Source of the DNA: DASYHS01 sp035998295 | GTDB lineage: Bacteria; Pseudomonadota; Alphaproteobacteria; Azospirillales; Azospirillaceae | Reading direction: 5' to 3' | NCBI RefSeq assembly: GCF_035998295.1 | Contig: NZ_DASYHS010000096.1 | Span: 1 to 20,023 of the forward strand | Length of the DNA stretch: 20,023 nt | In this document: positions 1-8,025 of the stretch, piece after piece | Layout of the letters: the number at the start of each line of letters is the position of its first letter | How positions within the stretch are numbered: the first letter of the stretch is position 1 | The notes under the pieces: generated by a model | The model's input: only the letters and a program-made list of their open reading frames with translations | The model's database searches: none | Told to the model about the DNA's origin: nothing | Translations under genes and position numbers: made by a program

Positions 1-479
1 CGGGCCGCCTCCTCCGGCGTCGCCGGGAACTGCGTGCACTCGTCCAGGCACATCGTGACGTTGCTGTCGAGCAGGTGCTGGATCTCGATCGAGCGCTCCG
101 GCGTCAGGTGGTGGCGGCGCCCGTCGAGATGGGAGCGGAAGGTGACCCCCTGCTCGTCCATCGTGCGCAGGCCCGACAGCGACATCACCTGGAACCCGCC
201 GGAATCGGTCAGGATCGGCCCGCTCCAGTTCATGAAACGGTGCAGCCCGCCGAGCTGGGCCACCCGCTCCGCGGTCGGGCGCAGCATCAGGTGGTAGGTG
301 TTGCCGAGCAGGATCTCGGCGCCGGTCGCGCGCACGCTGTCCGGCATCATCGCCTTGACCGTGCCCACGGTGCCCACGGGCATGAAGGCCGGCGTCTCCA
401 CCGTGCCGTGGGCGGTGGTCAGGCGCCCGCGCCGGGCGGCGCCGTCGCTCGCCAGCAGCTCGAAGCCGAGGCCGCTCAT
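1..479 (-). CDS. tgt: Queuine tRNA-ribosyltransferase Tgt, N-terminal part (cut by the window edge)
   Basis: Tgt exchanges guanine 34 of GUN-anticodon tRNAs for preQ1 in the bacterial queuosine pathway. Only the first 159 codons are present, because the gene runs off the left end of the window; bacterial Tgt is usually about 370-380 residues. Visible family signatures are the ETPAFMPVGTVGTVKA stretch (residues 28-43), GNTYHL (59-64) and TDSGGFQ (91-97). The Asp in the last motif (D92) corresponds to the active-site Asp near residue 90 of characterised enzymes. The ATG overlaps the queA stop by 4 bases (ATGA), so translation is coupled to queA. The downstream zinc-binding region lies outside the window. 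Confidence 0.96.
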   Translation of the reverse strand, partial: MSGLGFELLASDGAARRGRLTTAHGTVETPAFMPVGTVGTVKAMMPDSVRATGAEILLGNTYHLMLRPTAERVAQLGGLHRFMNWSGPILTDSGGFQVMSLSGLRTMDEQGVTFRSHLDGRRHHLTPERSIEIQHLLDSNVTMCLDECTQFPATPEEAA

Positions 480-1507
480 CCCGCCCTCCGCAGCAGCGAG
501 GCGTCGCCGTAGGAATAGAACCGGTAGCCGGCGGCGACGGCATGGGCATAGGCCGCGCGCATGCGCTCCAGGCCTGCGAAGGCCGAGACGAGCATGAACA
601 GCGTCGAACGCGGCAGATGGAAGTTGGTGAGGAGCAGGTCCACGATCCTGAAGCGGTAGCCGGGGGTGATGAAGATGTCGGTATCGCCGGCGAATTCCGC
701 CAGACTGCCATCCTCGGCGGCGGCACTTTCCAGCAGCCGGAGCGAGGTGGTGCCGACGGCGACGATCCTGCCGCCGGCCCGCCGCGCGGCCTCGACCGCG
801 CGCACGGTCCCGGCGGGGACCTCGCCCCATTCCGCGTGCATGCGGTGCTCCCGCACGTCCTCGACCTTGACCGGAAGGAAGGTCCCGGCGCCGACATGCA
901 GCGTGACCGGGACCCGGCCGATCCCGCGCGCCTCCAGGCGGCGGAGCAGGTCCGGGGTGAAGTGCAGCCCGGCGGTGGGCGCCGCCACCGCCCCCTCGGC
1001 CGAAGCGAACACGGTCTGGTAGTCCTGCGCGTCCTGCGCCGTGGCGCCCTCCGGGCGGCGGATATAGGGCGGCAGCGGCACCGTGCCGTGCCGATGCAGC
1101 GCCGCCGTCAGCGCCTCGCCGCCGACGCAGAAGCGCAGGCCGACGTCGCCCTCGTCGTGCTTCGCCACGACCTCGGCCGAGAAGCCGGGCGCGAACGCGA
1201 TCGTGTCGCCCGGGCGCAGCCGCTTGGCAGGCTTGGCGAAGGCCCGCCAGCGGTCGGGCCCTTCGCGCCGGTGCAGCGTCACCTCGACCCTGGCCTCGCC
1301 GCGCCGCCCGGCCAGGCGCGCCGGGATCACCCGCGTGTCGTTGTAGACGAGCAGGTCGCCGGGCCGCAGCAGGTCGGGCAGGTCGCGCACCACGCGGTCG
1401 GCGAGGATTTCCGCGACGTCGAGCAGGCGCGCGGCGTCGCGCGGGCGCGCCGGTTCGCCGGCGATCAGCCCGGGAGGAAGTTCGAAGTCGAATTCGGCCG
1501 TCTTCAT
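476..1507 (-). CDS. queA: S-adenosylmethionine:tRNA ribosyltransferase-isomerase QueA
   Basis: QueA transfers the ribosyl part of SAM to preQ1 in tRNA to form epoxyqueuosine, the step after Tgt. The protein is 343 residues, the normal length. It starts MKTAEFDFELPPGLIA, the classic QueA opening. It carries LVYNDTRVIPARL, AAPTAGLHFT, VTLHVGAGTFLPV, VGTTSLR and TNFHLPRSTLFMLVSAF, all hallmark QueA blocks. The frame stays open far upstream, but the ATG at 1507 is chosen because family homology begins exactly there. It overlaps tgt by 4 bases, and lies 44 bp downstream of the LysR gene on the same strand, so it may be read from that promoter or from its own in the gap. No clear Shine-Dalgarno or riboswitch was recognised in that gap. 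Confidence 0.97.
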   Translation of the reverse strand: MKTAEFDFELPPGLIAGEPARPRDAARLLDVAEILADRVVRDLPDLLRPGDLLVYNDTRVIPARLAGRRGEARVEVTLHRREGPDRWRAFAKPAKRLRPGDTIAFAPGFSAEVVAKHDEGDVGLRFCVGGEALTAALHRHGTVPLPPYIRRPEGATAQDAQDYQTVFASAEGAVAAPTAGLHFTPDLLRRLEARGIGRVPVTLHVGAGTFLPVKVEDVREHRMHAEWGEVPAGTVRAVEAARRAGGRIVAVGTTSLRLLESAAAEDGSLAEFAGDTDIFITPGYRFRIVDLLLTNFHLPRSTLFMLVSAFAGLERMRAAYAHAVAAGYRFYSYGDASLLRRAG

Positions 1508-1551
1508 GGGAGGCGCCGATATAGACGATCGCCGGGGCCGGGGAAAGCCGA

Positions 1552-2460
1552 TTATTGACGCACCCCGCCGAGCGCCTCGGTCAGGAAGGCGACGAAGGAC
1601 CGGACGAGCGGCGGCACCGTCGGCGTCCAGTGCCGGGACGCGACGATCCGCGAGCCGAAGGACCCCTCCGCCGTCCAGTCCGGCAGCACCTCCTCCACAT
1701 CGCCCTGCACGATCCGGGACGCCACCGTGAAATCCGGCAGCAGCCCGATGCCGGCGCCGTCCAGCACCGCGTCGCAGAGCACCTCGCTGTTGTTGACGCG
1801 GTAGCGCCCGCCCACGCGGACCTCGGCCACGGCGCCGTCCCGCCGCAGCCGCCAGACCGTGGACGCCTCGTTGCGCAGATAGAACAGGCACTCGTGCCCG
1901 GCGAGGTCGGCGGGGCTCCCGGGGCGGCCGCGACGCTCCAGATAGCCCGGCGCCGCCACGAGGTGCCAGGTCACCGTGCGGATCGTCCAGGCCATGTGCG
2001 TGTCCGGCGGCGTGTCGGTATGGCGGACGCACAGGTCGAACCCCTCCGCGGCGAGGTCGACGAGCTGGTCGCCCAGCGACAGCTCGACCGAGACCTCGGG
2101 ATGGGCGGCGAGATAGGCGGGGACGACGGGGCCGACCAGGCGCCGGCCGATCACGACCGGGGCCGTGACCCGCAACAGCCCGCGCGGCGAGGCCCGCAGC
2201 TGCCGCACGGCGTCGAAGGCCTGCTCCGCCTCGTCCGCCGACCGGCGGGCATGGTCGGCGAACCGGCGCCCGGCATCGGTCAGGCTGACCCGCCGCGTCG
2301 TCCTGACGAGGAGCGGCAGCCCGACTTCGCGCTCCAGCTCGCTCACCTTGCTGCTGACCGCGGACTTGGACAGGCGCAGCCGCGCCGCCGCGGCGGTGAA
2401 GCTCAGATGCTCGGCCACCAGGAGGAAGACCGCCAGCAGGCCGAGGCGATGCGGGTCCAT
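1552..2460 (-). CDS. LysR-family transcriptional regulator
   Basis: A 302-residue protein of standard LysR length. The N-terminal winged HTH (about residues 1-60) reads FTAAAARLRLSKSAVSSKVS, then ELEREVGLPLLVRTTRRVSLTDAG, typical of the family and closest in style to the subgroup whose recognition helix starts SKSAVS. The remainder (about 90-295) fits a periplasmic-binding-protein-like effector domain with segments such as LRVTAPVVIGRRLVGP and LAGHECLFYLRN. A strong Shine-Dalgarno (TTGGAGG) lies four bases before the ATG. It is divergent from the epoxide-hydrolase-like gene with only 95 bp between start codons, the classic arrangement of a LysR regulator and its target. An inverted repeat in that gap is a likely operator. 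The inducer is unknown. queA follows on the same strand, and whether LysR influences it cannot be told. Confidence 0.93.
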   Translation of the reverse strand: MDPHRLGLLAVFLLVAEHLSFTAAAARLRLSKSAVSSKVSELEREVGLPLLVRTTRRVSLTDAGRRFADHARRSADEAEQAFDAVRQLRASPRGLLRVTAPVVIGRRLVGPVVPAYLAAHPEVSVELSLGDQLVDLAAEGFDLCVRHTDTPPDTHMAWTIRTVTWHLVAAPGYLERRGRPGSPADLAGHECLFYLRNEASTVWRLRRDGAVAEVRVGGRYRVNNSEVLCDAVLDGAGIGLLPDFTVASRIVQGDVEEVLPDWTAEGSFGSRIVASRHWTPTVPPLVRSFVAFLTEALGGVRQ

Positions 2461-2487
2461 TGTTCCTCCAAGCGAACGGTGAATTCA

Positions 2488-2505
2488 GGACAAGCGGATT
2501 GTCCT
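2488..2505. promoter_or_regulatory. Candidate LysR operator: 7-bp inverted repeat with 5-bp spacer
   Basis: Reading from 2487, the arms are AGGACAA (2487-2493) and TTGTCCT (2499-2505), separated by GCGGA. The repeat sits in the 95-bp gap between the divergent LysR and hydrolase genes. TTGTCC occurs outward on both strands and could serve as a -35-like element for each; on the plus strand it is followed 16 bases later by a weak TACTCT. The outer T of one arm pairs with the A of the other, fitting the T-N11-A shape of LysR boxes. The operator role is inferred from position and symmetry. Confidence 0.5.
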
Positions 2506-2543
2506 TCAGTCTGGTTCGCCTACTCTCGCCGGGCAACACGTTT

Positions 2544-2549
2544 GGAGGA
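2544..2549 (+). promoter_or_regulatory. Shine-Dalgarno that fixes the start of the hydrolase gene
   Basis: GGAGGA lies 6 bases before the ATG at 2556. The same frame is open from 2460, but an upstream start there would overlap the LysR start codon and add 32 residues with no resemblance to hydrolases. This site therefore favours the 2556 start. Confidence 0.7.
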
Positions 2550-2555
2550 TTGCCG

Positions 2556-3446
2556 ATGCCCCGCCCCTTCCACCTGGCGACCACTCCCCGGCTGCGTATC
2601 GCCTATGAGGAGCACGGCCCGCGCGACGCCCCCGCGGCGATCCTGCTCCATGGCTGGCCCGACGACGTCCGGACCTGGGACGGGGTGGTGCCGGACCTGG
2701 CCGCGCGCGGCCGGCGCGTGATCGTGCCCTATCTGCGCGGTTTCGGGCCGACGCGCCTACGCTCGGGCGTCGCGCGCAGCGGGCAGCTCGCGGCGCTCGG
2801 CCAGGACGTGCTCGACCTGGCCGACGCGCTGGGCCTGCCCGCCTTCGCGGTCGTCGGGCACGACTGGGGCGCGCGGGCGGCCTATATCGCCGCGGCGCTG
2901 GCGCCCGAGCGCGTGACCTGCTGCGTGGCGCTGTCGGTCGGCTGGGGCACCAACGACCCGAACCAGGCGCTGCCCTTCGCCCAGGCGCGGAACTACTGGT
3001 ATCACTGGTACATGGCGCTCGACCGCGGGGAGAAGGCGGTACGCGACGACGGGGCGGCGTTCGCGCGCTGCATGTGGGACACGTGGTCGCCCGGCTGGCG
3101 CGCCGACGACCGGGAGTTCGCCGAGACGGCCGCGTCCTTCGACAATCCGGACTGGGCGGACGTCGTCCTCCATTCCTACCGCCACCGCTGGGGCCACGCC
3201 GAGGGCGACCCGTCCTACGCCGCGGTCGAGGAGCGGCTGGCGGGGACGCCGGCCATTCGCGTGCCGACCCTGGTGATCCACGGCGCGGCCGACGCCTGCA
3301 ACGCCCCGGCGACCTCGATGAACCGGGAGCGCTTCTTCACCGGGCCCTACGAACGGGTCGAACTCGGCGGCGTGGGCCATTTTCCGCAGCGCGAAGCGCC
3401 GGTGGAGGTCGCGGCGGCGATCGGCCGCTGGCTGGCCCGTTATTGA
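2556..3446 (+). CDS. Alpha/beta hydrolase, epoxide-hydrolase-like
   Basis: A 296-residue soluble alpha/beta hydrolase. The oxyanion-hole motif HGWP is at residues 32-35. The nucleophile elbow GHDWGA has Asp103, the nucleophile type of epoxide hydrolases and haloalkane dehalogenases. The likely acid is Asp246 (IHGAAD) and the base His275 (GVGHFPQREAP). HGWP plus HDWG together favour epoxide hydrolase over dehalogenase. A Tyr- and Trp-rich cap segment (about residues 147-152, NYWYHWY) could hold the ring-activating tyrosines. The gene is divergent from the LysR regulator, which probably controls it. The substrate is unknown, and no second catabolic gene accompanies it in the window. Confidence 0.88.
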   Translation: MPRPFHLATTPRLRIAYEEHGPRDAPAAILLHGWPDDVRTWDGVVPDLAARGRRVIVPYLRGFGPTRLRSGVARSGQLAALGQDVLDLADALGLPAFAVVGHDWGARAAYIAAALAPERVTCCVALSVGWGTNDPNQALPFAQARNYWYHWYMALDRGEKAVRDDGAAFARCMWDTWSPGWRADDREFAETAASFDNPDWADVVLHSYRHRWGHAEGDPSYAAVEERLAGTPAIRVPTLVIHGAADACNAPATSMNRERFFTGPYERVELGGVGHFPQREAPVEVAAAIGRWLARY

Positions 3447-3500
3447 CACGGAGGCCTCCGGGGCGCCATAGGGGCACGCCAATCAAGCAGCGGACCCGCC

Positions 3501-4178
3501 ATGACCGAACCGCAGAACCGCATCCCGGGCCATTCGTCCTGGTTCCTCCTGATCGTCGCCCTGTTCGTGACCTGCCTGATCGTCTCGAACGTGATCGCGG
3601 TGAAGCTGGTGGTTCTCGGCGGCCTCGTGCTGCCGGCCGCGGTCGTGATCTTCCCCGTCAGCTACATCATCGGCGACATCCTGACCGAGGTGTACGGCTT
3701 CGCGCGGGCACGCCAGGCGATCTGGATCGGCTTCCTGTGCAACGTCCTGGCCGTCGCCGCCTTTGCGCTCGCGGTCACGATGCCGGCCGCCTCCTTCTGG
3801 CAGGGGCAGGACGCCTTCGCGCAGATCCTGGGGGCGGCACCCCGCCTGCTCGCAGCGTCCTTCGCAGCCTATCTCGCGGGCGAGCTGCTGAACGCCTGGG
3901 TGCTCGCCCGCCTGAAGGCGATGACCGCCGGGCGCTGGCTGTGGATGCGCACCATCGGCTCCACCCTGGTCGGCCAACTCCTGGACTCGGCCGTGTTCAT
4001 GACCATCGCGTTCGCCGGCATCATCCCGGGGGATGCCCTGCTGGCCGCGGTGGTGACGCAGTGGCTGGTCAAGTCGGGGTTCGAGGCGCTCGCCACGCCG
4101 CTCACCTACGCCGTCGTCGGCTTCCTGAAGCGGGCCGAGGGCCTGGACGGCCAGGGGCGCGACCTGCGCGTCGCCTGA
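3501..4178 (+). CDS. yhhQ: Queuosine precursor transporter, YhhQ (DUF165) family
   Basis: A 225-residue inner-membrane protein with about six hydrophobic segments. The block VKLVVLGGLVLPAAVVIFPV followed by SYIIGDILTEVYGFARAR is the signature of the YhhQ/QueT-like DUF165 family. E. coli YhhQ imports preQ0/preQ1. The C-terminal part (LLDSAVFMTIAFAGIIPGD ... KSGFEALATPLTY) also matches the family. It sits 2 kb from queA-tgt but on the opposite strand, separated by the LysR/hydrolase pair. This supports a role in feeding Tgt with salvaged precursor. The start follows a weak purine-rich stretch (GCAGCGGA). The 54 bp before it contain no preQ1 riboswitch I could recognise. Its stop codon abuts that of the convergent GH3 gene. 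Confidence 0.92.
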   Translation: MTEPQNRIPGHSSWFLLIVALFVTCLIVSNVIAVKLVVLGGLVLPAAVVIFPVSYIIGDILTEVYGFARARQAIWIGFLCNVLAVAAFALAVTMPAASFWQGQDAFAQILGAAPRLLAASFAAYLAGELLNAWVLARLKAMTAGRWLWMRTIGSTLVGQLLDSAVFMTIAFAGIIPGDALLAAVVTQWLVKSGFEALATPLTYAVVGFLKRAEGLDGQGRDLRVA

Positions 4179-5732
4179 TCACCCACCGTCGCGAGGGGAG
4201 AGCGAGGGCCTGGAGAAAGTCCGGATCTCGTCGAGGACGGCGGGGTCGGCCAGGACGCGCGGCACCTTGTTCTGGCCGCCGAGGCGGCCGCGCGAACGCA
4301 TCCAGGCGGCGAAGGTGCCGGGCGGCACGGCGGCGACGCGCGGCGCCTCGATCGCGAAGCGGCCGACGCGGTGGTCCCGGTAGTCGGCGTTGAGGTCGCG
4401 CAGGCCCAGGTCGAGGACGCGGGCGAACTCCGCCACAGCGTCGTCCTCCGGCACGCCGTCGGCGAACTCCACGACGTAGAGATGGCCGCCGAGCGCCCCC
4501 GGCTCGGCCGCGTGGACCGGCCCGACCGTGTAGTCGTTGACCGCCCGGCCCAGCGCCGCCGAAGCCGCGGACACGGCGCGCTCGATCTCCTCGCCGATCA
4601 GGTGCTCGCCGAAAGCCGACAGCGTCCAGGAGATGCGGCCGGTCACGAGGAGGCGGGGCGGGTCGCGCTCGACGAAGCGCACGGTGTCGCCGAGCAGATA
4701 AGCCCACACGCCGGCGCAGCTCGACAGCACGATCGCGTAGTTGACGCCCGTCTCGACGTTGCCGACCCAGAAGCGCCGCGGCTCGGGCGCGTCCAGCTCC
4801 TCGACCGGCACGAACTCGAAGAACAGGCCGTTGTCCGCCAGCAGCCGCAGCCCCTCGCCCGTGCCGCGGTCGGCGGCGGCGACGAAGCCCTCGCTGGCGG
4901 GGTAGACCTCGCGCAGCTCGGCCCGGCTGCCCGCCACCAGCCGCTCGAAGCGCTCGCGGTAGGGCGCGAAATCGACGCCGCCATGCACGATCAGCTCCGC
5001 GTGCGGATAGAGACCGGCGAGGCCGGGGCCGCGGCCGGGCGCCAGGGCGGCGAGGCGCTCGAAGAACAGCAGCATCCAGCTCGCCGTGCCGCTGACGGAG
5101 CGGATGTCCTGCTCCAGCGACAGCGGCCCGAGCCTCTCCACCTTCTCGTCCCAGTCCGCGATCAGCGACAGCTCGGGCGGCGGGAAGTACCAGGGCTTCG
5201 CCCATAGCGGCACCTCGCGCGCGGCGATGCCGCTGAGGTCGCCGCTGCGGATGCCGGGCGCCTGCTCGACCAGCTCGGTGCTGCCGCCGAGCACGAAGCT
5301 CCTGCCGCCGAAGACCCGGCTCGCCGGGCGGGCCGCGAGATGGAAGCACAGGACGTCGAGGGCCGCGCGCCGGTTCGCCGCGACCATCTCGCGCGACACC
5401 GGGATGTATTTCGTGCGCCCCGTCGTCGTCCCGGAAGTCGCGGCGAGGTAGGGGATGGGCCCCGGCCAGGTGGTGCCGCCGAAGTCGGGGAACGCGTCCT
5501 TCCACCATCCCTCCCAGAAATCCTCGTAGCGCCGGATCGGGACGCGGGCCTGGAAGTCGGAAATGCCGCGGATGCCGTCGAACCCGTGCTCGAGCCCGAA
5601 GCGCGTCCCCATGGCACGGGAGACGAGGCGCATCAGCTCGCGCCGCTGCGCCTCGTCGGCGCGCATCGACGCCAGCCGGCGCAGGCGGTGGCGGGCGTAG
5701 AGGCGCAGCAGCGGGGTGCCGTCGAACCGCAT
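4179..5732 (-). CDS. GH3-family acyl-acid-amido synthetase
   Basis: A 517-residue protein of the GH3 (auxin-responsive promoter) family within the adenylate-forming ANL superfamily. Plant GH3 enzymes adenylate an acyl acid such as indole acetate or jasmonate and join it to an amino acid; bacterial substrates are mostly unknown. Visible motifs are the ATP-binding loop TSGTTTGRTK (99-108), YPASEG (277-282), which corresponds to the YxxSE nucleotide motif, SSCAGVWAYLLGDTVRF (337-353), and the C-terminal GGQNKVPR (485-492), matching the KxPR-type motif. The length fits bacterial members and nothing looks broken. It starts 3 bp after the stop of the penicillin-acylase gene, so the two are almost certainly co-transcribed and perhaps translationally coupled. 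Its stop and that of the convergent transporter gene abut within TGATCA. Confidence 0.92.
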   Translation of the reverse strand: MRFDGTPLLRLYARHRLRRLASMRADEAQRRELMRLVSRAMGTRFGLEHGFDGIRGISDFQARVPIRRYEDFWEGWWKDAFPDFGGTTWPGPIPYLAATSGTTTGRTKYIPVSREMVAANRRAALDVLCFHLAARPASRVFGGRSFVLGGSTELVEQAPGIRSGDLSGIAAREVPLWAKPWYFPPPELSLIADWDEKVERLGPLSLEQDIRSVSGTASWMLLFFERLAALAPGRGPGLAGLYPHAELIVHGGVDFAPYRERFERLVAGSRAELREVYPASEGFVAAADRGTGEGLRLLADNGLFFEFVPVEELDAPEPRRFWVGNVETGVNYAIVLSSCAGVWAYLLGDTVRFVERDPPRLLVTGRISWTLSAFGEHLIGEEIERAVSAASAALGRAVNDYTVGPVHAAEPGALGGHLYVVEFADGVPEDDAVAEFARVLDLGLRDLNADYRDHRVGRFAIEAPRVAAVPPGTFAAWMRSRGRLGGQNKVPRVLADPAVLDEIRTFSRPSLSPRDGG

Positions 5733-5735
5733 GGG

Positions 5736-7994
5736 TCAGTCCTCGCCCGGCCGGAGGGTCGTGACATGGGGGAACTCCGCCAGCACGGCCTGCTCGCTCA
5801 GCGGCAGGCGGACGTAGCGGCCTTCGCGCCACAAATCGACCTGGTCGAGGAAGCCGTCGGCGGCGATCCAGCCGTCGTTGCCGCCGAGAAGCACGAAATG
5901 ATTGGCGTCCGGATCGGCCATGTCGGAGACGTGCCGCGCGACCGCGCCCAGATGGACCGCGTGGGGCCCCGCCGCGAAACCGTGGGCCATCTTCATCACC
6001 GTCTCGTTGCCGCCGCCCGTCGGCAGGTCGGCGAAGCGGAACCGGCGCCCGACGACCGGCATCGCCCCCAGGACATGGGAGAGGCGCAGCCGATGCACGT
6101 CGCCCCAGCGGCCGTGGCGCGCGAACTTCTCCGCCGCCCGGTCGAGGGCCGTCGCGACGGCCGCGGCCACGCGCTCGGGCGGGTTCGCGGCGAAATCGCC
6201 GTGGACCAGGGTCCGGGGTTCCCAGGAGGCGGAGTATATGGCGGCGTCCTCCCGGCCGTTCAGCTCGTGGATGAAGTGGTGGAGCAGCAGCTCGAACGCG
6301 AGGGCGCCGTTCGAGCCCGCGTCGTAGCTGCCGTCCCAGCCCTGCAGCGCCGCGACGAAATCGCCGTGCCTCGCCCGCACCGCGGCCAGGTCGACGGACG
6401 CCAGCAGCCGGTCGCGCAGGATGGCGGCGCCCGGCTGGAGCACGTCGCGCTGGATCTCCATCAGGCGCCGGGCCGTGACCTTCCCCTCGCCGCCGAGCAG
6501 CGTGCGGAGCCGGCGCACCCGGTCGTCGGGCGAGAAGAAATGGCTGACCAGCACCTCGGCCGGCAGTTCGGGGCGGTTGTTGGCGGAGGCGACGAAGCCG
6601 CGCTCCGGATCGAGGACGGCCGGCAGGTCCGCGGACGTGACGAGACGGTCCCAGTGCCGCTTCGCCTCGCGGCCGGTAAAGAACTCGGCCGGGGTGCCGG
6701 GCGGCCGGCGCGGCAGCATCGCCGCCATCGCCTGCCCGACGCGGCCGCGGGCATCGGCATAGACCATGTTCTGCGCCGGGACGGCGAAGCCGTCGAGCGC
6801 CGCGCGGAACTCGTCCCAGTCGCGCGCGCGGTTGACGCGCAGCAGCGCCGTCATCTCGTCGGTCGGGCGATGGCCGACCCAGTGCAGCGCCAGCCGCCGG
6901 CCGGCCGGCGCGCCGAGCAGCGGGGCGTCGGTGATCACCGGCCCGTACTCCGTCTCCCGCACCTCGATCTCGCGGTCGCGCCACCAGCGCACGCGGATGG
7001 TCTCGCGCCGGACGCGGATCTCGGCGTCCGCCAGCCCGCCGACGTCGAACAGGTCGCTGCTGGCGGCATGCAGGCTCGTCCCGCCCCAGGCGATCCAGGG
7101 ATTGCGGCCGAGCGCGACCGCCGGGATGCCCGGCACCATCAGCCCGACCGCATGGTAGCCGGGCGAGCGCATGCCGCATACCAGCCACAGGTTCGGGAGC
7201 ACGACCGACAGGTGCGGGTCGCTGGCGATCAGCGCCGAGCCGGCGTCGCTGCGGCGCGCGGAGACGGCGAAGGAGTTGCTGCCGGTCCGCGCGAACGCAC
7301 CCAGGACGCCCGGGTCCCACGGCCCCGGCATGCCGCCGCCGGCGAGGCTCGGCACGGGGATCGCCTCGTCCCCGGCAAGCTGCTGCCAGACCTTCATCCA
7401 GTCCGGCCGGCCGCTGAGGCGCAGCAGCGGGATCCAGACCTTCCAGGTGAAGTCGGTCGCCGCCAGCCGGCCGATCGCGACCAAATCCTCCAGGGTCCAG
7501 GGCTCAGGCCGGAACGCCAGCAGCGCGAACTCCTCGGGCAGGACGGCCGCCCGGGCGATCGCGTGGTTCACGCCGTCGCGGAATCCCTCCAGCCAGACGC
7601 GGGTTTCCTCCGGCATCGCCGCGCGGATGCCCGGCACCGCGCGGGGAATGTCCAGGATGCGCAGGACATGGTCGAGGTCGACGGCCGCCGGCCCGAGGAT
7701 CTCGGCGAAGCGCCCGCGCGCCGCGCGCCGCATCGTCTCCATCTGCGCCAGCCGCAGATGGGCATGCACGACGCCGAGGCCGACCGCGAGGTCGCGGTCG
7801 CTCCCCGCCTCGACATGGGGGACGTGGCGGTCGTTCCAGCGGATGTGCACGGGCGAGCCGACCGGGGCGCCGGCGCAAGGCACCGCGCGCAGGCGCCAGG
7901 CGAGGCCGACGGGCCGGCGCGGCGCCATGCGCCGGCGCGCCTCCAGGAAGGCGCCGAGCATCCCGAAGCCCAGGATGGTGCGTGTCGGAGGCAT
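5736..7994 (-). CDS. Penicillin acylase family Ntn hydrolase
   Basis: A 752-residue precursor of the penicillin G acylase / AHL acylase / aculeacin acylase family, which hydrolyses amide bonds after autocatalytic cleavage into alpha and beta chains. The processing site is RTG|SNSF, making Ser239 the N-terminal nucleophile of the beta chain. It is followed by the family block SDAGSALIASDPHL. The alpha part shows VHIRWNDRHVPHVEA and the LGVVHAHLRLAQMETMRR block. Near the C-terminus are LPTGGGNETVMKMAHGF and LLGGNDGWIAADGFLDQ. The start at 7994 is preferred over an in-frame start at 8138, whose extension is low-complexity Arg/Pro; an AGCAGG ribosome site lies about 10 bases upstream. No clear Sec signal peptide is visible, which is unusual because many family members are periplasmic. 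Substrate unknown. It is followed by GH3. Confidence 0.9.
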   Translation of the reverse strand: MPPTRTILGFGMLGAFLEARRRMAPRRPVGLAWRLRAVPCAGAPVGSPVHIRWNDRHVPHVEAGSDRDLAVGLGVVHAHLRLAQMETMRRAARGRFAEILGPAAVDLDHVLRILDIPRAVPGIRAAMPEETRVWLEGFRDGVNHAIARAAVLPEEFALLAFRPEPWTLEDLVAIGRLAATDFTWKVWIPLLRLSGRPDWMKVWQQLAGDEAIPVPSLAGGGMPGPWDPGVLGAFARTGSNSFAVSARRSDAGSALIASDPHLSVVLPNLWLVCGMRSPGYHAVGLMVPGIPAVALGRNPWIAWGGTSLHAASSDLFDVGGLADAEIRVRRETIRVRWWRDREIEVRETEYGPVITDAPLLGAPAGRRLALHWVGHRPTDEMTALLRVNRARDWDEFRAALDGFAVPAQNMVYADARGRVGQAMAAMLPRRPPGTPAEFFTGREAKRHWDRLVTSADLPAVLDPERGFVASANNRPELPAEVLVSHFFSPDDRVRRLRTLLGGEGKVTARRLMEIQRDVLQPGAAILRDRLLASVDLAAVRARHGDFVAALQGWDGSYDAGSNGALAFELLLHHFIHELNGREDAAIYSASWEPRTLVHGDFAANPPERVAAAVATALDRAAEKFARHGRWGDVHRLRLSHVLGAMPVVGRRFRFADLPTGGGNETVMKMAHGFAAGPHAVHLGAVARHVSDMADPDANHFVLLGGNDGWIAADGFLDQVDLWREGRYVRLPLSEQAVLAEFPHVTTLRPGED

Positions 7995-8025
7995 CGCCGC
8001 GGCCTGCTGGCGGGACGGGCGGCCC

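Noticed and set aside
1508..2584. N-terminal extension of queA through the LysR region
   Set aside because: The frame is open, but QueA homology begins at 1507 and the extension is antisense-quality Arg/Pro sequence overlapping a real gene in another frame.
3447..3500. preQ1 riboswitch before the queuosine transporter
   Set aside because: The 54-bp gap has a CGGAGGCCTCCG palindrome, but I see no preQ1 aptamer core (short stem with an A-rich 3' tail near the ribosome site). The palindrome has no loop or T-run, so it is not a convincing terminator either.
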